From Vitellaria paradoxa (lineage: Eukaryota; Streptophyta; Magnoliopsida; Ericales; Sapotaceae), in the NCBI GenBank assembly GCA_019916065.1, contig CM034239.1, positions 38,960,419-39,024,418 on the forward strand: a stretch of 64,000 nt of DNA. Reading direction: 5' to 3'. Made by a program: the position numbers and the translations under genes. Every line of letters begins with the position of its first letter. The first letter of the stretch is position 1. Under the pieces are notes generated by a model. It did no database searches and was not told the DNA's origin. It saw only the letters and a program-made list of their open reading frames with translations. Below are positions 23,040-34,205 of this stretch, one piece after another.

Positions 23040-24060
23040 GTATCTTTCTATAAATATAGGCACGTGTTCAGATTGAAGAGCTCTTCTTTTCTTACTTCTC
23101 TCTAGCTTAGCTTTAGATAGAAGCTCAAGGTTCTCTTCCAAGGTTGCTAGTCTTCATTTCTTGTAAGTTTAATTTTGAAGTACAATTTCTTCTTTGTATT
23201 GTTTTGTCATCTTGTTGAACTTATCTTGTGTAAGACTAGATTTTCATTAATGTATTGCTTTCTGTTGTCGATGTGTGCTTTCGTTATGTTAATAGGTTAG
23301 TTTGCTTATTGGCTTCAAGTCATTGAAGGTAGTGTGGTGGAATGGTTAAATCAAACACAAATAGTTTTCAAAGAAACATCTTTATCATTTTTATTTGAAA
23401 TCTCTTAGTAAGTTAGGGTTCTTAAGCAATCAAATTGATCGTGTTATAATCATAACTTGGTTACGAGTTTTTACTCGTACACGCTAAGTGTTTGATTCAA
23501 TGTTCCGATAATTTCAAAATTATTTTGTAAAATCCTAAAGTTAGGTTCTCTTATAAAATCAACCACTTGTGTTATAATCGGTGCTTTGTTACGAGTTTCT
23601 ACTTATAGACACCAAGTGATCAATTCAATATTCCGGTAAGTCCGAAACTGTTTTCAAATGCTCCAATTACTTTGAGTTTTCCACAAATTATTCTTTAAAG
23701 AATATCATTCGACCTAATAACACATGTGCAATTATTAGGTTGAGTTATAAATGTGTTTGAGATAACCATTAGTATGCCATTACCGGATTCAACTTGTAGT
23801 CAAGATCTTTTAGTTATTTTATTTTTAATGGCTTTATCCTTTTTTTAGTGTTTTAATTCCTTCACTCCATTTTCAACCAAAACCATATCTAAGTATTCCC
23901 TCAATCCATATCTAATCCAGGTTAAGTTTGGTCCACCTACTGTAAATAAGTGAACAAGTCTAGCATTTTAAACCTCCCTCCCTTTGGAAAAAAACAACCA
24001 GTATTCCACCGTTATTATAAATTTAAATTGCTACATATGCACGACTCATGGATTAAGTTT
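23040..24060 (+). repeat. Probable 3' LTR of the old element
   Basis: It has a TATA box (CTATAAATATAGG, 23051-23063) followed by a leader rich in TCTTCT. A 128-bp tandem pair follows (23412-23539 and 23540 to about 23665, each with GTTAGG and TTACGAGTTT-TACT), and then the block that matches 7850-7973. The start of the LTR is not resolved and may lie upstream of 23040. Confidence 0.45.
23051..23063 (+). promoter_or_regulatory. TATA box of the old element's LTR
   Basis: CTATAAATATAGG stands about 30 bp before a pyrimidine-rich leader, as expected for an LTR promoter. Inferred from sequence only. Confidence 0.4.
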
Positions 24061-24106
24061 GGACTTTAAAGACAGTGTTCACTACACCTAATGCATCTTT
24101 CTTACC

Positions 24107-24360
24107 TTGATCCCTCGTCAACTCTTCTTTCTGTCGCGGACTCTCTCTTTCTTACAAGCCTCTCTCTTGGAGCCCCAAGCCTCATTCTCTACCTTAGAGT
24201 ATTTCTCAATACGGTTCATTAAATCGGCCAAGCCTTCAAGTGGTCTCTCAATTAGTGACTATCATAATTTGTCGTCAACCAAGCTTAAAGGGAACCATAG
24301 CAATTTGTGTGGACCAATCTTGTACTTTGTTGTACGCCTCGAAGTAGTGCCAACCATATT
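24107..24360 (-). pseudogene. gag C-terminal remnant
   Basis: The minus-strand frame reads RPLEGLADLMNRIEKYSKVE followed by NEAWGSKREACKKERVRDRK. Upstream there is an FEAYNKVQDWSTQIAMVPFK-like stretch in another frame. This is the family pattern of a gag helix followed by L-ELM-RIE-Y-K-ED and a basic segment in Ty3/gypsy gag. Several stops. Confidence 0.5.
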
Positions 24361-25391
24361 CTTTATGGCCCTCGTTTCACCTTCGGTGCATCATCATCAT
24401 TAACGTGTCCACTATCCAAGGCTGCTTGGTTTTGGCTATAAAATAGGCCACAAAAGGCCTCCGACAATTGGAACCACTGGCTGATGGAACTGGACTCTAG
24501 CTTGTTTAGCTAATGCAAAACTACTTCCCTTGAGTTGGAGAGGGCAGCCTTTCACATGAGAGCATTGTTATAACACTAGAGGGACATAACTGATTTGTAA
24601 TAGCAAATGTCTTCCGTTGGGCTTGCCTTCCCATCATAGTGTGAACCTCAAGGACAAGAAGGGGGGAGGGCGAACTTCTAAGATGGTATTATTTGCTTGA
24701 TGCTATTTACAAATGGAAAGGCAATCCGGCCAAGAGCCTTCTTGTCAAATGGTCGGAAAAATTTTTATCCTACTGGTCAACATGGTCAAAGAGTTGCTTC
24801 CTCACCCTGCTGTTTAGATATACCTTTGGTTGTTGCTCGGCTTGTTTGTTTTAGGAGTGGTGTGCTTGCTTAGATTATGCCTTACTTTATTAAGAATCTA
24901 AACTGGAGTACCTCCCTGACTCTCTTTTGACCAATGAGTTTGATTAGCTTGGGGCTCTATAAGGTGTCCTGCCTCACCTCGAAGTAAGACTTTGGCTTCT
25001 GCATGCTTGTCGGGAGCATTCAAGCGCGTGCAACCAGAGATGCATGGGAGGGTTACCTCTTCCTATCATGTGCTTGGATTTCCTAGTGAACAAACCAAAC
25101 TACACTTTGATAATCTCCAGCTCTTGCTCCCTGAGCTTGATCTCTGCCTGGTATTAAATAAGGGTTATACCGTCGCGAGCTAGGAGGTCGTCATTAGATC
25201 CATGACGACAATCGCCATGCCCCCCAATCTGTTCAGGCCCCCCAACCCCGGAAGTATTTCTAACTGACCTTGGCAAAATTAAGGATTGTTCGATCTCAAA
25301 CCGTACAGGATAGAGTCTAACTGTGAGTTGCTAGTGAAGATGCTCCAATGATTCGGCTCATGACAAAGTTTTCGCAAGAATAATGATTGTT

Positions 25392-25408
25392 TCTCCAAAA
25401 CAACGCCA
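25392..25408 (-). other. Primer-binding site of the minus-strand gypsy fragment
   Basis: Minus strand TGGCGTTGTTTTGGAGA, a transition-decayed TGGCGCCGTTGCCGGGGA-type site, directly follows the LTR end GCACTCTAAT. Confidence 0.5.
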
Positions 25409-25410
25409 AT

Positions 25411-25760
25411 TAGAGTGCTAAAAAAACTCGGATAGTCACAAATAAACCATCAACACTTTGTGAAAAATGTGATTAGATGGTGAAAATTATCTCAATTAGG
25501 TTATAGGTAAGCTCTATTTTTTCTGTCCAAACACTTGAAAATGCTGCCAGCTAGGTGGGGTACAGTCGAATGCCTCTCCAACGGTGGTTAGTCTCTTTGG
25601 AGAATGAAAGTGAGAGTGAACAAAAGGGTATAGTTTTAGTATGGTTTTTAGTGTCTAACTTTTTCTCTTTGTATAGTCTAGTTTATATAGTCTTGGGTAT
25701 AAAACCATGTCCACCAACCCAAGTGGTCGTACCACGTTCGAAGATGGGAAACGATGCTAA
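25411..25760 (-). repeat. LTR part (minus strand) of the gypsy fragment
   Basis: Minus strand carries GGTTTTATACCC and TATATAAAC promoter-like sequences and a TTCTC leader, and ends at the primer site. The LTR start (higher coordinates) is not resolved. Confidence 0.4.
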
Positions 25761-25859
25761 AATGTAGGCAAAGGTATAAGGAACAAAGCAGTTCTCTCAT
25801 TCCCCACATTCGCTATTGCAAACGTGTAGAAGGTGTGGAAGCACAGATGCTTGCCACAT

Positions 25860-28386
25860 GTCCAGATGATACCCTCTAATTACCATTTGGGAATGTTTTG
25901 GGTTTGATTTATGACTTTGCATTTTTTCCAAACTATGTTTCATCATACACATGACTGTCTTCTTCCCGTGCACACAGTATGTCTAGGTGTAAGACATACA
26001 TATGACTGGTTCATTCTCATGTGCACGAAGGAGTCCTGATGTTTAATGTGTTCACGCCATTTCAATTCTTATATACATGACCACATCTGGATTTATATCC
26101 CAGCGTCAGTTCCTTTTCTTGGTTTTACAACGTGTTGTCACCTCTTTCATCTGATAGCTCCATCCATGTGCTACCACATTGCTTAGCCTAGTCTAGCCTA
26201 CTCTTCTACCCTCACCTTGCATTATCATCAACTCTCATTCTATTTTATTCTCCTTCTCGTATTTCAAATTTTTGTGCCTGTGTGTTTATGCGGCTAATAT
26301 AGAGACGGAGAGTGTTTATGATTGAGTTTGAGAGGGATGCTAGTTATCTTAGATTTGTGAGTTCTAGTGTTAATCTTTGTGTCTGTGGGTGGAGCTCTCA
26401 ATGGACTTCGGTTAAGAATTTGAGGTATTGGTTATGATCTTTTTCTTCCTATTCCAACATCATCATCTTCAACTCTTATCTTCTCATCTCCAACTTCATA
26501 CAAAGGTAGGGGTTCTTCCTTGGTAGTGTGTGTAGATGATTGAGGGGTTCAAGTGCTTTCTATATGCTATGAAATTAAAAGTTTTAGTTTAAGATTAGTG
26601 TGATGACTAAATAATGTATATACATATGAATGTTTATGTACAAAGAAAAAGTGATAAATATTAACCCATTTTGATAAGTTAGAACTCCATGTTGTAAATT
26701 GATTTAAAGTTTTTGTTTAGAGTTATTCTTAGTATAATATTGCAAGCCATTATTGAGAAATTTGAAAACTATTGAGTTTGATCATTTGATGGATGCAAAA
26801 ACCAAAAAATAGAGGACATTTAATTCCTAGCTACAGAAGCTCTGTCGTAAGCACACAAGTATTATTCTCGTGTGCATGCCTGCAACAGCTCACTCTCCAT
26901 GTGTATGCCATCTTGCTCCTCGTGCCACGCAATGGAGAGCTGTGTCCTGTGCACACACAGTAGTGTTTCCCATGTGCATGCCTTCTGACCAGGCTATCTC
27001 ATGTGCCCAAATTATATCTAATGTACATGACTGGGTAGGTTTACATCTCTTGCACACGTCTGATGAGGTCTAGTGTGCACGCCAACCATCACTTGATATA
27101 TTTTTCCTCTTTTGTATTAAATGCTTTGATGTGTGATCTATGTTATGATTTAATATCTTATGTGAAAGACAATAAGATGTATGAGATCACTATCACTAGA
27201 TGATAGCTTGAGATTATGACAGTGTAATAATGGTATATCACTATAAGGAAATATAAATATACATTATATTAATTTTGGACTTTGGGTGTAGAGATACTAA
27301 AAATAAAAGTTATGATTGTAGCTAAAGGTTGAAAATTTTGAAACCTACACAGGGATAAGAAACTCACATCTAGTAAGTAAGTAGCCTACAAAATGAGGCG
27401 AACACTAATTAACGTCTATTTCACACTTGTGGTTTAGCCCAAGCGGAAAACATGGATTCGCAGTGGTTCAATCTATGGACTTTGGGTGCAGAGATATTGA
27501 AAATAAAGGGTATGATTGTAGCTAAAGGTTGAAAATTTTGAAACCTACACAGGGATAGAGGACTCACATCTGGTAAGTAAGTAGCCTACAAAATGAGACA
27601 AACACTAATTAACGTGCATTTCACTCTTATGGTTTAGCCCAAGCGGAAAACATGGATTCGCAATGGTTCAATCTATGGCGAAGGTTATATGAGACGAGTA
27701 GTTAATGTACGTTTTGGATTGGGTTTTCTGGCAACAGGACTACTCAACAGAGTACCTAACCTATTGTATATTGATTTTGATCATATTATGAGAAGGAGTA
27801 TGAGTTTAAAAAAAGTAAAATACAAAGTTAAATTTGATGAGATGAGATGAGGAGATTGATTTCGATTGTAGATATTAATTGTTATTGGTTGAGATGATTT
27901 AATTGTTATAATATGCTTATGTAGTAGCATGACATAGCATCTTTTATGCTCAATTGTTTATAGTAGGCATTAGTGGTTGTGGTCACTTTCCTATAGACTT
28001 TGCTACAAGTTCTAGTGCCACTTCCTAGCTAGGGACTTCCAATCGTGAACAATAGTCCTCCCATGTTTTCATTTGTTATACTTGTATTATTTTGGGGATT
28101 CATTGTATCTTTTAATACCTCCTTGGGTTGAGGTTTAATTTATTTGTTACACATTGATTCGATTGGGTTACACGAGCCAAGTATAGCCATATTTCTATTG
28201 CTCTTTTGGCTATTGCATGGTCCATGACTATGACTTGATGGCTATTTTGCCTTTTGATTATTTTATGATTACTATATTTTACTACGGTAGGCCATATAAC
28301 TTTGATGGGTTACAAGTTGTAATTATTATAATGTGTCTGTATGTTCGATGGTTCGCTCTCCAAATTGTGAAATTCGGAGTGTGACA
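25860..28386 (+). repeat. LTR-like sequence ending GGAGTGTGACA
   Basis: The last bases, CGGAGTGTGACA at 28375-28386, look like the 3' end of plant gypsy LTRs that terminate in TGTGACA, as does the solo LTR at 37041-39093. The block holds two GTGCAC motif clusters, a TTATATCCC-type promoter region near 26095, a TTGTGTC leader near 26380 and the 200-bp tandem duplication. No start or target duplication could be fixed, so it may be more than one fragment. Confidence 0.35.
27277..27676 (+). repeat. 200-bp tandem duplication
   Basis: Copies at 27277-27476 and 27477-27676 have identical length, with about 16 substitutions and no indels by eye (about 92 percent identity). Each starts GGACTTTGGGTG and ends GTTCAATCTAT and contains the inverted pair GTAGCTAAAGGTT..AACCTACAC. 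No ORF. Confidence 0.9.
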
Positions 28387-29288
28387 AAATATAAAATCAA
28401 TAAAAATTGTCTAAATTGCCAATGAACTGATGAACTATTTGAACTAATCACAAGTCAATAAAACCAACCAATTCAATATTGTGATAAAATTTTAAAAAAA
28501 AAAATTGTTTGAAAAGTTATATTCATCTCAACATTAATTATAAGGAGAAATTTGGAATAATGCAAAGAATTTGAATAAAGTAAAAATGTGATCAACTTTC
28601 AAGAAAAACTTATTGAAAAGGCATAGTATATTACTCAAAATTGCTTTATTTATTTTATATTTTAACTTTTATTGATAATAAATTATTTTAATAAAAATTA
28701 TTAAATTAATGGACTAAAGTTTTAATTTTAACTTTAGCAACATATTTTAACTGAATAAATCATTTTAATTAATAAAGTAATATTTTAATAATTAAATTTA
28801 TTAAATTTTTAGAATCCCTTTCATATTAAATTATTATTTAATTTTTATAATAAAAATTATTAATTTATTTTAGTTTTAACTTTAATAAAAGTATTTGGAT
28901 GAAATACATTATTTTAATTCTAAATTATTATATTTTTTATATCGCTTTACTTTAGCAGTTGATGTGAAGGTAAAAGTGCTAGTCACTTGCATTGCAAATG
29001 GATACGTTATATTAAGGTAGAGACCAAATTCTACCAAAAATTATAAAAAAATATTAATTTTTTTTTAATTTTCTACAATCAAATTTCGTCATGTATTACT
29101 TTTACTTTTACACTAATTTTTTTTCTCCTCGAAACACCACCCAAGTTTAATATTTTTTATGAGGTTAATTAAACAAATAATTATTAAAAATTAATTTGAA
29201 ATTAAAGAATATCAAAATTAATGTATTCGTTACAATAATCAAGAAAAGCCTGACTTCATGCTAGGTAATCCGCCCGTTCTTCCCCCCT

Positions 29289-29321
<33 letters not shown>

Positions 29322-30699
29322 TTTTACTATCTAATTGGATGCTGCAAAAGACAGCATTCATAAATAATACCTCTGTACAAGTTTTAATATGATGGTTTTA
29401 CTTGATTTGGAAAGTAAAATTTCTTTTCTCTAAAAATTATTCAGCCTCCTTAATTTTAAAAAAATGTGTATTATTTTTAGAGAGGATTTAAACTCTCCAA
29501 AAATTATCCCCCCTTATCAAAGACTAAATTGATCCATTTTGCCCCTTCTCACTTACAAAATATATTTATATATTAGAAATAAATTCTTATTAATTTTCTA
29601 ATGGAAAAATGTATTAAAAAATTATGTTAATAAAAATAAAAAATATAACTTTTTTTCCAAATAGGGGGTCGTGTGATTAAAACATATATTTTATAAAGTT
29701 TAATTTATTAATAACATAATTTATTTATAATTAATTTGTCTAAAATTTATTTATACTAAATAGTTTCCACATATATAATTAACATAAATATATAATTAAA
29801 TTTAAACTGCACAAAGATTAAAGAGTCATTTGATAGTTTTTACATCATACCTCTATCCTTATACACCTATTTTAAAAAATTATCCAAACTAAGTACTATT
29901 TATTATCTTTTTTTATAAATATCACATCAATATGAATCCGTCTTTCATAAATAATACTCTTTTACTATCTTATACACCCTTCATAAATCATCTCTCAAAA
30001 TTTTAATTGCATCTTTATTTTATAATTTCGGTGTTAATAAAAGAGAGCAGATACGTATGCAAGACCACAAATAGAAGTAACAGAATGGTAGAAAGGAATA
30101 GTTGCTGACATACCTAATTAGAGCTATTTCCTTAATTTACACAAATGGAGCTTCAGACGTGCCAAATCAGCTAAATAACGATCTTGGTATATATGTATAT
30201 GTAAATTATTGACTGAGGAAGCTGAGCTGATCAGGGCAATTAACACATAAATCTGCCAAATAAAAGCGAGGGTGAGTAGACGTAAAAAATTAAAAATCAT
30301 ATATCCATGGATTTAAGGGGGATGATTTGGCCCCCATTAGTCTAATATTTCAATTACCAAAATAAAAATCTAATATTTCTTAGTTATTTTGTCTACCTTA
30401 TATAATTTTTTTAAAAAAATCGATTTTCTAAGTAATTTTCAAATATGTTATATACGTTGGCTAAAAAAAAAATTATCCATACGTTGAGTTTTTTTATTGT
30501 GAAAATTTTTTTTGTCATTTTTTTATAAACATAAATAGCATGTTTAAAAATTATTTAATTAAAAAAATTAAATTAATTACAAAAATCATATAAAACAATA
30601 AAACAATTAAAACGAAAAAATAACTGGAACCTAATGCCTGTCAAACCAAGCCTTAACTTTTCCCTTAAGAGTCACAGCTGTTAGGCTGCCGCTGCTGCA
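28387..30699. other. AT-rich intergenic DNA, no gene seen
   Basis: 28480-28950 has diverged repeats of TTTAACTTTA and AATAAAAATTATTAA blocks. A run of more than 30 T lies at 29290-29322. 30010-30290 is less AT-rich and looks single-copy, but has no supported ORF or exon pair. Confidence 0.5.
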
Positions 30700-31213
30700 A
30701 AACATTGATCAGGAGTTTGGAAAACGAGTACTGGACCTGGAAATGAAGTTGAGAACAGCGCGTAGCAAGAAAACTCAGGAGAGAGAGAGAGAGAGAGACG
30801 GAGAGTACTGGATCTGGGGAGGAGAGATGGGACTGGATCTGGGGATGCAAGAGATTGTGACTCCAACGGAACGGAGAAGGGCTGAAGTCGAGAGTATGGA
30901 AAGCGAGTACGGGACCTGGAAATGAATTTTTTTTTTTTTTTCGGTAATTGACCTAGGAATGAAGTTGAGAACAACGCGCAGCAAGAAAACTCAGGCGAGA
31001 GAGAGAGAGAGAGAGAGAGAGAGTACTGGATCTGGGGAGGAGAGATGGGACTGGATCTGGGGATGCAAGAGATTGTGACTCCAACGGAACGGAGAAGGGC
31101 TGAAGTCAAGAGTATGGCAAGCGAGTACGGGACCTGGAAATGATTTTTTTTTTTTTTTTTTGGTAATTGACCTGGGAATGAAGTTGAGAACAACGCGCAG
31201 CAAGAAAACTCAG

Positions 31214-31247
<34 letters not shown>

Positions 31248-31925
31248 TGGATCTGGGGATGCAAGAGATTGTGACTCCAACGGAACGGAGAAGGGCTGAA
31301 GTCAAGAGTATGGAAAGCGAGTACTGGACCTGGGAATGATTTTTTTTTTTTTTTTCGGTAATTGACCTGGGAATGAAGTTGAGAACAACGCGCAGCAAGA
31401 AAACTCAGGCGAGAGAGAGAAAGAGTACTGGATCTGGGGAGGAGAGATCGGACTGGATCTGGGGATGCAAGAGATTGTGACTCCAACGGAACGGAGAAGG
31501 GCTGAAGTCAAGAGTATGGAAAGCGAGTACTGGACCTGGGAATGATTTTTTTTTTTTTTTTTCGGTAATTGACCTGGGAATGAAGTTGAGAACAACGCGC
31601 AGCAAGAAAACTCAGGCGAGAGAGAGAGAGAGAGTACTGGATCTGGGGAGGAGAGATCGGACTGGATCTGGGGATGCAAGAGATTGTGACTCCAACGGAA
31701 CGGAGAAGGGCTGAAGTCAAGAGTATGGAAAGCGAGTACTGGACCTGGGAATGATTTTTTTTTTTTTTTTTCTTTCGGTAATTGACCTGGGAATGAAGTT
31801 GAGAACAGCGCGCAGCAAGAAAACTCAGGCGAGAGAGAGAGAGAGACGAAGAGTACTGGATCTAGGGATGCAAGGGAATGATGACTCCAAGGGAACGGAG
31901 AAGGACTGAAGTCAAGAGTTAACTT
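30700..31925 (+). repeat. Tandem array, six units of about 195-220 bp
   Basis: The landmark GAACAACGCGCAGCAAGAAA (or close) occurs at 30753, 30968, 31188, 31383, 31590 and 31803. Each unit holds a T15-T20 tract, GGTAATTGACCTGGGAATGA, a variable GA run, GTACTGGATCTGGGG once or twice, and CCAACGGAACGGAGAAGGGC. Period differences come from the GA and T tracts and from loss of one GGATCTGGGGAGGAGAGAT block in one unit. A single diverged unit is at 42950-43070. The long minus-strand frames reading LSLSLSPEFSCCALFSTSFP are by-products of the repeat. Confidence 0.95.
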
Positions 31926-32151
31926 CAGCAGCTGAAATTGAGCCAAGATCACGTGGGTTACGTGGGCACTTAACACCAATGACTTTTCAAAAAGAACGTT
32001 TTCCTGGTTAAGTCTTGGCAACCGTGCAAATTGTGTACAGCTGTTCACGAATTTGTGATTGACGTTACAGAAATCAATAAAAATTGAAAAAATTTATCTT
32101 TTTCTTGCGCGATCAAATGTGTGGCCCCACTGACAATGCTATTCAAAATGT

Positions 32152-32605
32152 GTGTAAATTACGATTAGACTTCTTGTATATTAGTTTAATTACATCTGAA
32201 TTTTTTTGAACATTTGAACCTTATACTTAAATCTTTTATTGTCAAATATTTGTTACACGTGGATTAATTGACTCCGTTAACTGCACTTAAATTAACGAGA
32301 ATGTCCCTGACTCAGTTACACTTCCCCTTCTCTCTCTCTCGTGTTGCGCAACTCTATCTCTTATTACGAAAAATAATTTATTTTATTAAAATATTTTATT
32401 AAATTATATTAATTTTATTAAATTTAATAATAATTTATTATTAAATTAAGGTATAATAATACATTTTATTAAAACTAATTATTATTAAAAATAAATACTT
32501 ATAACATTAAATTAATTAATTTAAATAAATTTTATTAAATTAATTAATCAAATAAATTTTAAATATATTTTATTGAATTCAATTAATTTTATATTTTTAA
32601 TCAAA
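32152..32605 (+). repeat. Left terminal inverted repeat of the foldback element
   Basis: Pairs with 33710-34196. The outer 190 bp are mixed sequence, the inner part is almost pure A/T. Confidence 0.8.
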
Positions 32606-33411
32606 TCATATATTTTGTATAAATAAAATTAATTTTATATTTCCCCCTTAATAAAACCATCATAATTATATATACTATGTATAATATCAAATACTTAACA
32701 ATTCTAATTTTATGCTAAGGTCCCGCTTGGTAACTTTTTATTTTTTATTTTTTTGTTTATGTTTTTAAAATTTTATAAACTTGCAAAAGAAATATATTTA
32801 TTAAATCTGTTTATATATTTTTTTTGTTTAAAACAAAAATGAAAATTTAAACAGAAAAATATAAATAAAAAAAATATGTTTAGTCTTTTTTTTCTGCAAA
32901 CATTTTATCAACTTTAAAACTGTATTCATTTTTTACATCATATTAAAATAAATTATTTTATTCAAATATTTTATTAAAATAAATTATTCTAATAAATAAT
33001 ATAATTAAACTTATTTAATTAAATTAATTTCATAAATTAATATGTAATGTATATTATTAAATTACTTTTAATAAATAATAAAATTAATTAATTAATTAAT
33101 TTTAATATAATAATCAATTTAATTCAATTTAATAATTCATTATTATTAAATTACTTGAAATAAATATCATACTTAATTTAATTTAATTTAATAATTAATT
33201 TAACTTATGTAAAATAATTAGTTATTAATATAATAATAAACTTAATTTAATTTAATAATTAATTATTATTAAATTATTTTAAATAAATATCATAATTAAA
33301 TTAAATTATTTATAATTTAATTTATATAAAATATCTGAGAATAAGGAGGATAAAAAAGCAGAGGAGATTGAGCCGTAGCGATGGAGTCGAATCTAATTCT
33401 TCATCTGCGTG

Positions 33412-33470
33412 AATATATATATGCATATATATGTACATATACATATAAATATACATATGTATATGTATTA
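33412..33470 (+). repeat. TA/CATA microsatellite in the foldback centre
   Basis: Imperfect ATATATGCATATATATGTAC-type run. Low complexity, no further meaning seen. Confidence 0.8.
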
Positions 33471-33709
33471 TCAGAGGAAATGTTTGGACGAAGGAAATTA
33501 TGTAAAAATTGAAAGTATTAATTATTTTAAATTTTTTAAATGCAAAGTTTTTTTAATTTGACTTAATTTTTCATTTGACACAGTTTTAATCATATAATTA
33601 AAAATAAAATTAAAATGAGAAAAAAATACGTAATTAAGTAATTAAGGGTGTAATTAAAAATAATAAAATTTTAGAGGCAATTAAAAATAATAAATATTTA
33701 GGTAAAAAT

Positions 33710-34196
33710 TATAAAATTAATAGAATTCACTAAATATATTTAAAATTATTTGATTAATTAATTTAATAAAATATATTTAAATTAATTAATTGAATGTTAT
33801 AAATATTTATTTTTAATAATAATTAGTTTTAATAAAATGTATCATTATAACTTAATTTAATAATAAATAATTATTAGATTTAATAAAATTAATATAATTT
33901 AATAAAATATTTTAATAAAATAAATCATTTTAATAATAAAAAAAACTTTGGAAGAGTGAGAAAGATAGAAAGAGAGAGAGAGCACGAGAGCTATGCACAG
34001 AGAGAGCAAAAGAATGAGAGTTACTAATAGATAGGGGCATTTTCGTCATTTACAACGTAGTTAACGGAGTCAATTAACTGATGGACTTAAGTGTTACAAA
34101 CATTTGACAATAAGGGGTCTAAGTGTAAGGTTCAAATGTTTAGGGGGTCCAGGTGTAATTAGCCTAATATACAGATGATCTAGGTGTAATTTACCC
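33710..34196 (-). repeat. Right terminal inverted repeat of the foldback element
   Basis: Reverse complement of 32152-32605. A GA-rich stretch near 33965-34015 pairs with the CTCTCTCTCTC stretch near 32330. Confidence 0.8.
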
Positions 34197-34205
34197 TAAA
34201 AATAT

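Larger units (their letters stand above)
7850..24060 (+). mobile_element. Old LTR element (Athila-like or large non-autonomous), split by a nested Tat element
   Basis: About 110 bp ending at 7973 align with about 105 bp ending near 24045 (shared CAACTAG/CAACCAG and TTATTATA-A-TT-AAATTGCTAC blocks), as expected for the 3' ends of two LTRs. Right after the left copy lies a tRNA-Asp-like primer site. The interior has a putative plant transposon protein ORF and, towards the 3' end, a long non-coding tract of the kind seen in Athila-like elements (CACATTGAGGGCAAC, purine-rich GA tract). No reverse transcriptase belonging to this element was found. The upstream part of the 5' LTR seems missing or too diverged to recognise. 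Confidence 0.45.
24093..25410 (-). mobile_element. Minus-strand Ty3/gypsy fragment: leader and gag
   Basis: On the minus strand the primer site (25408-25392) is followed by a leader and a long decayed frame ending in gag-like protein. Its 3' end is lost at about 24093, next to the old element's LTR. No pol segment is present. GC content is higher than the surroundings. Confidence 0.5.
32152..34196. mobile_element. Foldback Mutator-like element with about 460-bp terminal inverted repeats
   Basis: The left arm (32152 to about 32605) aligns with the reverse complement of the right arm (about 33710-34196) nearly end to end, including GTCAAATATTTGTTACAC, ATTGACTCCGTTAACT and a long AT-rich part with TATAATAATACATTTTATT. 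The ends read GTGTAAATTAC and GTAATTTACCC, like the GGGTAAATTAC termini of plant MULEs. Flanking 9-mers TCAAAATGT (32143-32151) and TAAAAATAT (34197-34205) agree at 7 of 9 positions, which fits a decayed 9-bp duplication. The 1.1-kb centre has no ORF, but carries an AT-rich module also seen near 44380 and 54730. Confidence 0.8.

Noticed and set aside
28950..29030. Possible tRNA gene (GCAGTTGATGTGAAGG region)
   Set aside because: No pairing acceptor stem, and no A and B boxes at proper spacing.
30665..32048. Long minus-strand frames (up to 248 codons) rich in LSLSLS and KKKKK
   Set aside because: They read through the GA and poly-T tracts of the tandem array. Overlapping frames give the same peptides out of phase, and frames break where tract lengths change.
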